In this document: positions 13,890 to 26,812 of the stretch, piece after piece | How positions within the stretch are numbered: position 1 is the stretch's first letter | Layout: every line of letters begins with the position of its first letter | DNA from: Sipunculus nudus | Lineage: Eukaryota > Annelida > Sipuncula > Golfingiida > Sipunculidae | Direction: 5' to 3' | Length of the DNA: 64,000 bases | NCBI GenBank assembly: GCA_026874595.1 | Contig: CM049309.1 | Location: 1,526,076 to 1,590,075, forward strand | The notes under the pieces: model-generated | Database searches by the model: none | Seen by the model: the letters and a program-made list of their open reading frames with translations, nothing else | What the model was told of the DNA's origin: nothing | Position numbers and translations under genes: made by a program

Positions 13890-14990
13890 TATGTCCCCAC
13901 TTGAATAAGCAGGTGCCCTATAGTAATCACCCTGTCTGTCTGCCTGACCATCTGTCAGTTCACAAATTCGTTTCCATATTGATAAATCCAGTTTGGATTG
14001 ACATATGGGTTTCAAACGTTACTTATATATGGCCCACCCATAAGCTAGAGCCCAATTGATATTGGGGTCATGAGGTCAAGGTCACAGAACCCACATTTTT
14101 AAAAAGTTTGTGGACCTTCCGTCTTGCACATAAAGAACACCTGCCAACGGGGTCAGCCCTCTATCGATGTTGGGGTCACAAGGTGAAAGGTCAAGGTCAC
14201 AGGAGCCATTTTCCACAATTTGATGTCCATATTATAACTCCAGTTTATATTGACATTTGGGTTAAGACTTGACATAAGTATGTCCCACCACCAAAGCAAG
14301 AAACCCCTAGAATTTTATAAATTTTTTTATAAACATCTTTATAAAGTTTGTGAATGCATTTTAAGCCATACTTGTCATCCAAGACCTTCCATCTGGCACA
14401 TATAGCTCACCTGCCAGTAGGGGATGATTTCTGTTGATTTTAGGGTTACTAGGTCACAGGTCAAGGTCAAATGAGCCATCTGTTCTCAGAATTGTTTCTG
14501 GATTTCAAACCTGATTTATTACTGGCCCACCACTAATGTAAGAACCCTATAGAATTTGGGGTCATTAGGTCAAAGGTCAAGGTCAGCACACCAAAATCTT
14601 TTAAAAGATTATGGAGGTTTTCTAAATGTTTCACTTTTGGATTACCTAACACCACCAGAAGAACCAAATTGATTTCAACATCACATTCAAAGGTTAAAGT
14701 CAGAGGACCTTCCTGCTGATTTATATGCTTTAAGAGGCTTACAGCTTAATCCATCTGATAGAATTATTCCTCTTTTGCTTTGAATGCTCCAATTCTATAC
14801 CTGTAAATGCGAATATCACAGATTCTTATATGAACCCTATCAAACCCAATACAGTTTGACCAAAACCTGTTATCTTGCACATATGGCTCACCCACCCATG
14901 GATGAAGAATCCTATTGAGTTTGAGGTCACAAGGTTAAAGGTCAATGGTACAGGGCTGCCCTCGTAATTTTCACACTGTGTTATACACCC
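13890..14990 (+). repeat. Decayed long repeat related to the family 4 core
   Basis: Several degenerate units carry the blocks GGGGTCATGAGGTCAAGG, a TATATGGCCCACC-like stretch and ATCTGGCACATATAGCTCACC. The same blocks occur in the 289-bp core repeats at 21420-23010. The left boundary may be the GTCCCCACTTGAATAAGCAG segment near 13892, which could pair weakly with the following AGGTGCCC. No intact 3' terminus was found. It is probably an old copy of a related element. Confidence 0.55.
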
Positions 14991-15250
14991 ATTTTAATTA
15001 TACTTTAATGCTTGGCTTTGCAGTGCCCTTGTTTCTTTAGTGCTTCTCAAGGTCCTGAGCCATTATTATAGAGCTAACCAGTAGATGGAGTTGTTTTAAG
15101 ATCACAAACATTTCCTGCATAGTTTGATTAGGATTATGGCAGATATTTGGCCTCTGACCACTTTCTTGTTGATAATATCATCATCTCTAAAAAACCAGTT
15201 TTTTTCAGAGCAGTCATGGTTGAAATGTCCATCCACTGTGTGAAGAAACT

Positions 15251-15449
15251 GTGTGTGTCAGAATGTTATATGGGTCCTTTAAACAGTGTGTGTCAGAATG
15301 TTATATGGGTCCTTTAAACAGTGTGTGTCAGAATGTTATATGGGTACTTTAAACTGTGTGTCAGAATATTGTATGGGTCCTTTAAACTGTGTGTGTCAGA
15401 ATGTTATATGGGTCTTTTAAACTGTGTGTGTCAGAAGGTTACATGGGTC
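15251..15449. repeat. 35-bp tandem repeat, about 5.6 copies
   Basis: Copies of TGTCAGAATGTTATATGGGT followed by CCTTTAAAC repeat with a 35-bp period (for example starting at 15256 and 15291), with small length changes in the GTGTGT link. It is a local minisatellite with no coding signal. Confidence 0.85.
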
Positions 15450-15578
15450 CTTTCATCATAAAGAACAAATACATCAAAGTTAATGTTGGAAAATTATAAG
15501 AAATATTATTTGGTGTTACCTAACTGCTTTTAAAGTGACTCATTCCGTCTGAGTGCTTGAAATGTGTCTGTTTTGAAG

Positions 15579-15625
15579 GAATTAGATAGTCTGGGACGGG
15601 AAAAGCTGACTACAATATTACACAG
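15579..15625 (+). CDS. Possible 47-nt micro-exon of an unidentified gene
   Basis: The segment sits between an AG acceptor (TGTCTGTTTTGAAG ends at 15578) and a donor, CAG|GTAATT, at 15626. It translates as ELDSLGREKLTTILHR, which is more protein-like than its flanks. It does not match FAM91A1 as I know it. It is short, the acceptor is only moderate, and it may be chance. Confidence 0.18.
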
Positions 15626-17929
15626 GTAATTGATGGATTCTCTCAAAACAGGAACTGTAAATCTGGAGGCACGATGTTGTCTGGAGTTCAGAGAGTCACT
15701 CCATCAGTGCTGGTCCAGCCTATTTTAAGTGCATTGGTATCAGTCATTGCCAGACCAGATAGCTCTATCCATCAAGCTGCTGATGCCCAGCCCCATGGGG
15801 TATTATCTGTCCTCTGTTTATGATTATCACTGTGACCCCAGCTTAGTCTAACCTTTTATGATGGCCAAGTGCATCCATCTACAAAGTCATCACACTGTTT
15901 TATCATGTAACATTTCATTCATCATATATCCCTCCCACATACAGGCTTAAAATGTGTACAGCTGCTTTTATGTTTTGTGGTCTTCTTGTAACCTAAATGT
16001 TCTAATCAATACATTTTAAATTTTGTGATTCCTCGATCTAATAATCAAAAAGATTTTAATAAGAAAAAGATAACTTGACATGAGCCATCTGTCTTATCCG
16101 TATTTTGTTGCAAAATGTCAAAGGTCAAGTTCATAAAAATATATTATTTGATACAAATATAAAAGAAACATTTATTAAATAATAAACATAATTAGAATAT
16201 TTGTAAGGGTGATGGTACTTCAGCTTTAATATTAATATAACATACAGATGTTATAACGGGGAATTAGGGGAGTTCTTCCCTGGCCATAACACAGTCACAC
16301 GGCGCGTCAGATGAATAACTGAGACAGTCCAAGTTGGATATTGTGCTGTTTTATTTCCAGTTGTCTTGGTTTACATGTTGATGATGGCGTGGGTCTGTCT
16401 GCCAGTTCCCAGCCCAACACAGGATTTTGTATCAGTATTACTACGTCACCAACCTTTACATCATCTTACACTTTTTCTATTGGATATTGGATATGTGTCA
16501 TTATGACATACCTGAATGTTTAGATAACCATATATGGCTTCGGCTTTCGCCTACGCACAAACTTTTTCCTTGTTTTACCTAAAGCTCATGTAATATCATT
16601 ATATTCCTGTCATTAATATATTCAGGGTATATATTTGTCTCCTGATCAATTCTGTGTGACCCAGCTACTTACTGACTCACTTTTGGTACAGTTTTCCGGT
16701 CCTAAATTACTGCCTCATGCGCAGGCCGGTATTCACCGTACCTTTGACTTTTATATCATTTTACACTGTCATCCAGATCTAAACCTGGCTTCTGCTGATG
16801 CCTATAATAACAGAATCTATTTTGGCTTACTTGATTAAGTTTACATTCACATGGCTATAACAATTATACCAGTCTATAGTAATCACTGGTTGTCTGCATT
16901 CAGAATTTATGTCCATTAAAATACTCATTTATCAGCTTCTTTTCTAAACCTATATGCAAACCGACATATGGAGATCGGAATCCAAACACCTGTCTTACAA
17001 TGGTAGACAATGCGTTGGTACACCAATTTAGGCTATTATCATTTCTCTCTGTCGCTCTATCTGTCTTTCCATCTGCTGAACTGGTAACTGATCTTATGTG
17101 TACCAAAATATTGCGTTAAAATCAGTAATTAATTATAATAGATATTAACACCTCTTACCACATAACACAGAGGAAGGAATCTGAGACCAGGCTTGCATAG
17201 ACTTTCTTTTTTTTATTATAATTAGTAATTAGATGCTTATATGCCGAAAGCAGATGTGCAAATCATAAGTCAAAGAATGAGACCTAAATAACTGAAGCTA
17301 CATCAGTGAGTACCAGTCAGCTGTCCTGCATCAAGGTGTATTGGTTTAGGTGCTTGACTTAGAATTCTTATATTGGTTGTTATCCTACAATAATACCCCT
17401 GGCAAAGGGCTTACCCACTAAAGTTTTTTTTCTTTCTTCCTCATAAAGGAGTTTTATTTTCTCCATAAGCAGGTATCAGTCATGACAGTTAGCAGTATGT
17501 AAATTGGAAATAATTTGATCCATCATTTCTATATACTCAGGGGCAGATCCAGGATTTAGGAAAAGGAAGGGTCCAACCCAGGATGACTAATGGCAAAGTC
17601 TTATAAAATAGGTCCCTAGGTCTGTAAAAAGGACCCTTAAAGACAAGACCCCTGGACTCCCCCCTCCTTAACTGCTTCTGATTCTTCAGTAATTAAGAAA
17701 AAGCTGAGAAGCAAAATATTTAGTCTGGTTAATTTGATGTTATTGGTGATGTGATGTGTTTCAATGACAGATAAGGCAGGGAAAATCTTTTGAGATCATT
17801 TATGTATTCTATAAATAGTAATTTTGGTACTTAATTATGATGTAAACTAAATCTGCTGGCTTGTTGTGAGTTCCTGGCTTCTACATGGTGTTGGTGTACC
17901 CCGCTGTCAACCTGTCTTACAATCAGCAG
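15626..17929. other. Non-coding stretch, no gene recognised
   Basis: I see no gene here. A decayed element fragment at about 17539-17670 begins GGGGCAGATCCAGG and has GACCCCTGGACTCCCCCC near its other side. A weak relative of the tandem long repeats lies at about 16860-17110. The remainder is unique AT-rich DNA. Confidence 0.45.
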
Positions 17930-19638
17930 TATCTATATCATCATGCAGTATCTATACCATCATGCAGTATCTATACCATCATGAAGTATCTGTATCATCA
18001 TGCAGCATCTATATAATCATGCAGTATCTATATCATCATGCAGTATCTGTATGATCATTCAGTATCTATACCATCATGCAGTATCTAAACCATCATGCAG
18101 TATCTATAACATCATGCAGTATCTATACCATCATGCAGTATCTATACCATCATGCAGTATCTAAACCATCATGCAGTATCTATACCATCATGCAGTATCT
18201 ATACCATCATGCAGTATCTAAACCATCATGCAGTATCTATACCATCATGCAGTATCTAAACCATCATGCAGTATCTATACCATCATGCAGTATCTATATC
18301 ATCATACAGTATCTATATCATCATACAGTATCTATATAATCATGCAGTATCTATATCATCATGCAGTATCTATACCATCATGCAGTATCTATACCATCAT
18401 GCAGTATCTAAACCATCATGCAGTATCTATACCATCATGCAGTATCTATACCATCATGCAGTATCTATATAATCATGCAGTATCTGTATCATCATGCAGT
18501 ATCTATACCATCATGCAGTTTCAATACCTTCATGCAGTATCTGTATCATCATACAGTATCTATATCATCATACAGTATCTATACCAGCATGCAGTATCTA
18601 TATCATCATACAGTTTCTATATCATCATGCAGTATCTATACCATCATGTGGTATCTATGCCATCACGCAGTATCTGTATCATCATGCAGCATCTGTACCA
18701 TCATGCAGTATCTATATCATCATGCAGTATCTATACCATCATGTGGTATCTATGCCATCACGCAGTATCTGTATCATCATGCAGCATCTGTACCATCATG
18801 CAGTATCTATATCATCATACAGTTTCTATATCATCATGCAGTATCTATACCATCATGCAGTTTCAATACCTTCATGCAGTATCTGTATCATCATACAGTA
18901 TCTATATCATCATACAGTATCTATACCAGCATGCAGTATCTATATCATCATACAGTTTCTATATCATCATGCAGTATCTATACCATCATGTGGTATCTAT
19001 GCCATCACGCAGTATCTGTATCATCATGCCGCATCTGTACCATCATGCAGTATCTATACCATCATGTGGTATCTATGCCATCACGCAGTATCTGTATCAT
19101 CATGCAGCATCTGTACCATCATGCAGTATCTATACCATCATGTGGTATCTATGCCATCACGCAGTATCTGTATCATCATGCAGCATCTGTACCATCATGC
19201 AGTATCTATACCATCATGTGGTATCTATGCCATCACGCAGTATCTGTATCATCATGCAGCATCTGTACCATCATGCAGTATCTATACCATCATGTGGTAT
19301 CTATGCCATCATGCAGTATCTGTACCATCATGCAGTATCTATATCATCATGCAGTATCTATACCATCATGTGGTATCTATGCCATCACGCAGTATCTGTA
19401 TCATCATGCATGTCTGTACCATCATGCAGTATCTATACCATCATGCAGTATCTTTATCATCATGTAGTATCTATGCCATCACGCAGTATCTGTATCATCA
19501 TGCAGTATCTATACCATCATGCAGTATCTATATCATCATGCAGTATCTATACCATCATGTAGTATCTATGCCATCCGCAGTATCTGTATCATCATGCAGT
19601 ATCTATACCATCATGCAGTATCTATATCATCATGCAGT
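17930..19638. repeat. 19-bp minisatellite array (about 90 copies) with higher-order structure
   Basis: The 19-bp unit is close to TATCATCATGCAGTATCTA. Variants (TACCATCATGC, CATACAG, CATGTGG, CACGCAG, TTCAATACCTTC) are arranged in longer blocks. A block beginning CAGTTTCAATACCTTC recurs at 18516 and 18858, a spacing of 342 bp, or exactly 18 units. A four-unit (76-bp) block with CATGTGGTATCTATGCCATC repeats from about 18950 to 19390. The unit lacks stop codons on the + strand and 19 is not a multiple of three, so long artificial frames of up to about 440 codons appear in all three + frames. They are not genes. Confidence 0.96.
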
Positions 19639-20696
19639 GATACTGTTAATATGTTTATCTGAGGTAATATTATTGGTTTTGAACCTGAACAGATGGACTT
19701 ACAGAGGAGGAAAGAATACAAGGACTCACTCCAAAACAATGCAAGTATTTATTTATTATGAAAATCTGTTGTATGTCAGACCCTTATGCTCTAACCCCTG
19801 TAAATACCAATTTTTTTAGAAGTACTCAAATTATACAATGCAGGGTTAACCCTTGACCCTTATGGTTAAATCCATGCAAATACTCAAATCTGGAAAATAC
19901 AAATCCTTGGTGTTGATTTTGCTTTGATTTTTGCAATCCAAGCTTCAAAGATTAAGTTGTAAAGAAATATTTGAGTGAAGGTATATTTGATGATATCCTA
20001 ATGTATATAGATGAATCATTGCTGTGCGGATATGGATCTAGATATAGAGATCAGATTGAGACATTATATAAAGCCATTTTATTATCATTTATTTATGTTT
20101 TATCAGGAGGTAATTATAGTCAACTAGTAAACTAATTTGTTATATATATATGTATATGTGTAATGATGACCCTCACATAAGCATGGTACACATAGACCAC
20201 CAGGTGTATACAAACATAACTTTATTAAGATATACAGTTCATTAATCTATATCAGACATTTATAAATATGTTATTGTTTGATTAAAGGTATACCTTCATT
20301 GATTAATATTCAGACATGTCTTGACTTTCTTCTTCTCAGGTGGATTCCTTGTTTGTTATTAGTTTTAATCTTTATGTGAATTATGTCAGTAAGCTTTAAT
20401 ATAAAGAAACAGGGTGTGATTCATAGGATTGTGGATGATAGTGCAAAGTAAAAAAAAAGAAGGAGTAACTGTGCAACTGACAGATTCATTTTGGTCCTTT
20501 GAGATTAACATCTGTGTTTCATCAACACATCAGCCTGGATAGTCAATAACAAGGTGTCACATCTGTGCCTTCATCTCTTTCATAAAAGTAATTTCCACTC
20601 TGTCTGTTTATGAATTAGCCATGCATAATTATCCATTCAAAGGCAGGCTCTTAACTGGATAGTTGCTGAAATTTTTAGCAATTCACATTCATTGTA
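19639..20696. other. Unique non-coding stretch
   Basis: No gene or repeat family was recognised. The sequence is AT-rich and includes a short (TA)n tract near 20140-20158. Confidence 0.45.
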
Positions 20697-23162
20697 TCCC
20701 GAGACAAAGTCGGGGGATACTATGTTTTCATACCGGTACCGCCGCTGCCGCCGCATATAAATCTTGTTGGCTCAATAACCCAAAAAATATTTCACGGAAC
20801 TTTACCAAACTTGGTTTATGTATAGATATGGGTAAGAGGACGACGCCTATTTAAAATGAGGTCATGACCTTTACTAGGAGAGTGTCCTTGACCTTGAATA
20901 GGTCCAATTTTGGGGAAAATCACACAAATTCTTTAATATCTCAAGAAATCATGCATGGATTTATCCCAAAATCAAGTTGATGGAAGATCATGGATAGGGT
21001 TGTCATGTTCCAGAAACTGGTGGCGCCACCTATTATTCTTTACTTGTTTTCGTGCCGTTTAATACCCCCAAAACTGCCACCTTACAGTACTGTGAGCATT
21101 ATAAGTCAAAAACTAATGGACAGATTTCTTTTATATTATGCATATACATAGGTATGGGTTATGGCATGATGTTTATTAAAATTGGGGTCATGACCTTTCC
21201 TATGATAGTGGCCTTGACCTTGAATATTGCCATATATGGTGAAAATCACACACCTCTTATGATATCTCCAGTGTTGATAGCCATATGGATTTCAAACATG
21301 ACTTATGTATGGCCCACCACTAAAGTAAGAACCCTATAGGTTCTAGGGTCATGAGGTCAAAGGTCAAGGTCACTGGACTGGCATTTTAAAAGATACTGTG
21401 GATGCATTTTAAGCCAAACTTTCATCCCAGGTCTTCCATCTTGAATATATAGCTCACTTGCCAATAGTGGATGATCCATATAAATTTTGGGGTCACAAGG
21501 TCAAAGGTCAAGGCCACAGGAGATATCTGTCCAATAATTAGTTTCTGGATGATAATTCCTTCTTTTATTGATGTATGGATTTCAAACTTGACTTGTATTT
21601 GACCCATTGGAAAAACAAGACCTGAATTGATTTTGGGGTCATGAGGTCAAAGGTCAAGGTCACAGGAAACCTCTTTAAAAAGATTGTGGATGCATTTTCA
21701 GCCAAACAATTCATCTCAGATCTTTCATCTTGCACATATAGTTCACCTGCCAAGAGTGGAAGACCCCTATCAGTTTTGAGGTCACAAGGTCAAAGGTGAA
21801 GGTCACAGGAGCCATCTGTCCAAAAATTAGTTTCTGGATGATAATTCCTTCTTTTATTGATGTATGGATTTCAAACTTGACTTGTATTTGACCCATTGGA
21901 AAAGCAAGACCCGAATTGATTTCTGGGTCATGAGGTCAAAGGTCAAGGTCACAGGAAACCTCTTTAAAAAGATTGTGGATGCATTTTCAGCCAAACAATC
22001 CATCTCAGATCTTTCATCTTGCAAATATGGTTCACCTGCCAAGAGTGGAAGACCCCTATCAATTTTGAGGGCACAAGGTCAAAGGTGAAGGTCACAGGAG
22101 CCATCTGTCCAAAAATTAGTTTCTGGATGATAATTCCTTCTTTTATTGATGTATGGATTTCAAACTTGACTAGTATATGTCCCATTGGAAAAGCAACACC
22201 CAAATTGATTTTGGGGTCATGAGGTGAAAGGTCAAGGTCACAGGACACATCTTTAAAAAGATATGGATGCATTTTCAGCCAAACATTTCATCTCAGATCT
22301 TTCATCTTGCACATATAGTTCACCTGCCAAGAGAGGAAGAACCCTATCAATTCTGAGGTCACAAGGTCTAAGGTGAAGGTCACAGGAGCCATCTGTCCAA
22401 AAATTAGTTTCTGGATGATAATTCCTTCTTTTATTGATGTATGGATTTCAAACTTGACTTGTATTTGACCCATTGGAAAAGCAAGACCCGAATTGATTTT
22501 GGGGTCATGAGGTGAAAGGTCAAGGTCACAGGAAACCTCTTTAAAAAGATTGTGGATGCATTTTCAGCCAAACAAGTCATCTCAGATCTTTCATCTTACA
22601 CATATAGTTCACCTGCCAAGAGTGGAAGACCCCTATCAATTTTGAGGTCACAAGGTCAAAGGTGAAGGTCACAGGAGCCATCTGTCCAAAAATTAGTGTC
22701 TGGATGATAATTCCTGCTTTTATTGATGTATGGATTTCAAACTTGACTTGTATATGTCCCATTGGAAAAGCAAGACCAAAATTGATTTTGGGGTCATGAG
22801 GTGAAAGGTCAAGGTCTCAGGACACATCTTCAAAAAGATGTGGATGCATTTTCAGCCAAACATTTCATCTCAGATCTTTCATCTTGCACATATAGTTCTC
22901 CTGCCAAGAGAGGAAGAACACTATCAATTTTGAGGTCACAAGGTCAAAGGTGAAGGTCACAGGAGCCATCTGTCCAAAACAATTAGTTTCTGGATGATAA
23001 TTCCTGCTTTATTGATGTATAGATTGATTGTTAGATGGAAGAAACAATAAATATGCCAAGTGTCAGTATATGCTGATAAAAATGGGGGTCTATTCTTAAA
23101 GGGGGGGGGGGCCTACTATGTCTGGGGATACTCTGGCACCTGCGGTGCCAAGAAATGTCTAG
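20697..23162 (+). mobile_element. Family 4 element: Helitron/Helentron-like, non-autonomous, 289-bp core repeats
   Basis: The 5' end, after an A, is TCCCGAGACAAAGTCGGGGG, which folds on itself with the preceding GTA and following ATAC. The 3' end has an inverted match (GTCTGGGGATAC, 23120-23132), then a perfect hairpin TGGCACC-TGC-GGTGCCA (23134-23150), then AAGAAATGT and CTAG at 23159-23162, followed by T. A hairpin shortly before a CTRR-type end (CTAG) and A/T flanks are Helitron hallmarks. The core (about 21420-23010) is roughly 5.5 direct repeats of 289 bp with repeated AGGTCAAAGGTCAAGGTCA-like blocks. There is no Rep/helicase coding region, so it would be non-autonomous. Confidence 0.72.
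23134..23150. other. 3'-terminal hairpin of the family 4 element
   Basis: Two 7-bp arms, TGGCACC and GGTGCCA, surround a TGC loop. The hairpin lies 8 bp before the proposed CTAG terminus, a usual position for a Helitron-type 3' hairpin. Confidence 0.75.
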
Positions 23163-24454
23163 TTCATTTTGATTTTATTGGATTTATGGGAAACAACATT
23201 CTTCAAGTTTAAAAAACCCCAATAAAAATCAGTAAAAAAAAAGAAGAAATGTTAAGGTCTGCTTCCATTGACACAAAACAATTCATAATTAGGATCCAAT
23301 ATGTCACACTGCTTAATTATCCACCTCAGAGAGTACAGCCTCATTCAGTCATGGTGTGCAATTTATGGATTTTCTGTTTTATTTGATAAATTGATGCCTT
23401 TGTATGGGTCTAACATTTTTTGAAATCACAAAAGTAATAAATCCATAATGTGTAATGTTTTAAATGAATGTAGGACATTTGAGACAAGGACTTTTCGGAC
23501 TAGGACATTGACCTGACTAGGTCGTAAATTCCAGACTAGGACATACATTCTGGACTTGGACGTTTCAGACAGGTCAGTGCATGTTATTACCATAAAATAA
23601 CCTTGTAAAATATAAATTTTGAATGAAACAGAATGTTTCAAAATGTCACTTTCAGAAATGTCCATCCACCGTCTTTAATTACACAAAATTTTCAAGCACA
23701 AAGTTCATGAAATAAAATGTAAGTTTAGATTATCCATGAATCCTTTTGTTTGATGATCTGTAGGCAGATACTCATATCATATTAAAAAACCATTTAGACG
23801 TGTTCAACAATTTATTGGGAAGCAATCTCTATTTTTTAAATCACTTCTGCATAGTTCTGGAACTGTACCCTATACATTAGCTGTAGGAAGAGTCTTTAAT
23901 ATTTCATTTGATTTTGTCATTTACTGCTGTTGTGCCTACATTTGGCATTCATGTGGACTTCTACATTATATCAGTGTATCCATGATATCTAAAAAAATGG
24001 TCATAGTAAAGGGTAAACGGAAGAATGTGAGTGACTATCAGATCCACAGGTGGCTGTACACAAGTGGAGGTGCCTTTAATCTGCACAGAGTAGGGTTACA
24101 TAAGCCGATGATAATGGTCTGAAGCAAGCTTTATTGATTCTAGTCGCTGACGTGCAGGCCACCAAGGCCTGACATAAAATGGATTGGATGGTCTGAGTTT
24201 GTAACAGGGGTCCAAGGGACCTGTAAAGCCAAGAAATTACTAGTCCTTACAAGAAAGCAGTAGTCCTTAAAATCAACTGAACTTTTGATTGTATTGCTAA
24301 TTCACCAGATCAGTTATTGAATGTCAGTTTATGAGGGTTTTAGTTTTATTTTATTTTTGCCAGTTGTACTAATGTCAGTAAAATGCCATAAAACCTGTCC
24401 ACTTTGGGGAGGCATTTTTGGACACAAATGCATGTCATTCCTTTACTATTTTCA
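23163..24454. other. Mostly unique DNA with small repeat traces
   Basis: No gene was recognised. A short irregular repeat of the type GGACTAGGACATT lies at 23475-23580. A second possible 3' terminus occurs at 24208-24242: a GGTCCAAGGGACC palindrome, then AAGAAATTACTAG and T, reminiscent of the family 4 end but without a recognisable element body. Confidence 0.45.
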
Positions 24455-26812
24455 GCGAACCTGTGAACTTATGCGATGGTGTGGCTTCTTCTGGCAATCC
24501 TTACCTTAACCCATTCTATCTAAAAAATGGCAGGAGCTAGCGTCACCAAATTTTATGCAAAAATTCAATCAGTCATCTAAATAGCTGTCAGATTTTGCTT
24601 ATTTTTTTACAATCTGCATTGACTTAGATTTTGTAGGGAAAAGCTAAATACTTGTACAAATCTTTGACTCTGAAACTGTTCAGCCAAATTGTCAAATATT
24701 TCCCAGAAAAAAATCTCTCTCAAGTTTGTTCATATGATTCCATTTTGGTGTTTTTTTGGATGAGTTACAGGAAGCTAAACTTAGTCATTTGGCCAAAAAA
24801 GCATACTAAAATTACAATATCAGAAATGGCTGGAGCTATCATCACCACATTTTATGCAAATGTTGGTCACATGAGTCATATTTAAAAGGATGTATTGGTG
24901 GCACCACCCTCATTGACCTTTTTGTACAGGGGTCATTGGTCATGAGTATATTAATCCATAATAGCTCAGGAACAGCAGGAGCAAGCATCCTCAAATTTTA
25001 TGCAAAAATCCGTCACATATCAAATGTTGTGTGATTGAGTGTTTTGTGGCACCACCTGCATAGACTTACAATTAATTTGGAGAAAACTTGAAAACCTTTT
25101 GAAATGTTCTTCTCTGAAATCATTCAGCTAAATAGTTCAATTTTTCATGGTATGATCACTGAGATGAGGTCTCACAAGTTTGTTCAAATGGTTTGGGTTT
25201 GATGAATATTGGCCAAGGTACAGGAATTTGAACTTAGTCATATGGTCATCAGGTAAGCATACTTACATAACAGTCTCAGAAAGACATGATCTAGCATCAC
25301 CAGGTTTTGTGCAAATGTTCGTCACATCACTCATATTGAAAATAGAGGTTTTTTTAGTGTTTTTTACAAGCAGAAAACTCTTAATTTTTGCCTCTTTAAG
25401 CTTAAAAATGTTTTATGATGAAATTGTCAAGCTGAATGGTTTAATTTTTCACAAGAATTATCCTAGGGAGGGTTCTCTCAATTGTTTAAGAATAGATTGG
25501 GTTCATTAATTGTTGGTAGAGTCATAGAAAGCTGAAGTTGGTCTTGTGGCCATTAGTAAGCCTATTTCAAACTAAGGGCTGCAATAGCCTTCTTCTGCAA
25601 AACTGTTGTTTCAACTTCTGTAACATTGCACAAAAATTATTCTTAGGTGGCCCTTGTTCATTTTAACTTAAACTATTTTTGGTAGAATTATTACTCCTTC
25701 AACAATGAATGGACTGTGAGACACTGTGGAAAACAAAGTTAGCATTATTTATTTATATTATTCTTAACATTTAAAAAAAAAAAAATAATTTGAATTTTGA
25801 AAAAAGCATTGTCCTAAGTCTTTCATTATGTATAAACAGATTTGAAAAAATGCCAAGATTTTGTCTGTATCCATAAATAGCTTGGCAGACTGCCAACTAT
25901 TTCAGACTTGGCAACAGGCTAAGTTTCAGTCTGGATCTATTTATAGCTTTGGCAGACTGCCAACTGTAACAGATTTTGCAACAGGTCAAAGGTTCACTCA
26001 GTGTAGCCAGGTACAGATCACATCAAGAGTTCACTTAGTGCGGTAGCTACACCTGGCACTTGGTTACTGTTGACTTAGGGGCAACATCCATCATCAGTTG
26101 AGCTTGGGCAGCTGAGTTGACCCAACTCAAGAGAAGTTTGATGTATAATCCTAAAATTTGGCTTGTCCATGCATCTTTGATGGCCTTCTCGTACACAAGA
26201 CTGGTATAGCCAAATAAAATCATTTTTGCACAGTGTATCTCCCAGCTTATTTCTCAGGAGGGAATTGATATATCAGCTTGAAATTGGGCATAAATATACA
26301 TCTCTGATAGCTTTGTCTTATACAAGACTGGTTGGGCCACTTACAATAATTGTTGCACAGTGTGTGTCCCTGCTTATTTCTCAGGAGTGTTTTGACATAT
26401 CAGCCTGAAATTATGCATGTCCATACATCTCAGGTAGTTTTTTGTTTATAAGACTTGTGGCACAACCTACAATTGTTGTTGGGTTTCATGCATCTGTGCA
26501 CATAGCTGGAGAGTGGTTTGAAGTATCTGCTGGAAATGTTGCATGTACATACATTTCCGATGCATAGGTTTCTTGTACACTAGACTGGTGGTGCCACTAA
26601 TAGTCATTTTGTGTTGTGTACATCCATGCCAGTATTTCAGGAGTGACATTTGTGTAATTGGTGCTTATTCTCAGATTCAAAAGGTTTAGTATTTGCATTT
26701 TACATATACATGTCACATATTTCATAGTTGAAAAGTAATGGTCCAGCATGGAAGCATTATTAAACTTATGTATATCCCATTGCACAGGTTCACATAAGGC
26801 TTGTAGGCCTTG
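24455..26812 (+). mobile_element. Family 5 element, copy 1 (long non-coding repeat with tandem core)
   Basis: The left end reads GCGAACCTGTGAACTTATGC. The right end reads CACAGGTTCACATAAGGC, then TTGTAGGCCTTG followed by TT. The two ends share an inverted match (GCGAACCTGTG against CACAGGTTC). The interior consists of diverged units with recurring blocks such as AATTGTTCAATATTTCACAG and GTTGGTCACATGAGTCATAT. No coding capacity is seen. Copy 2 at 29391-33809 starts and ends the same way, which defines the limits. Confidence 0.65.

Noticed and set aside
17866-19819. Plus-strand frames of up to 444 codons in three frames
   Set aside because: All are translations of the 19-bp minisatellite. Open frames in all three phases at once show that they reflect composition and not coding selection.
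20663-22762. Many 60-100-codon frames in the family 4 element
   Set aside because: They recur every 289 bp in shifting frames with similar peptides, so they are shadows of the core repeat and do not encode a protein.
24208-24242. Second Helitron-like 3' end (palindrome followed by AAGAAATTACTAG|T)
   Set aside because: It resembles the family 4 end but has no recognisable element body or 5' end upstream; kept only as a note.
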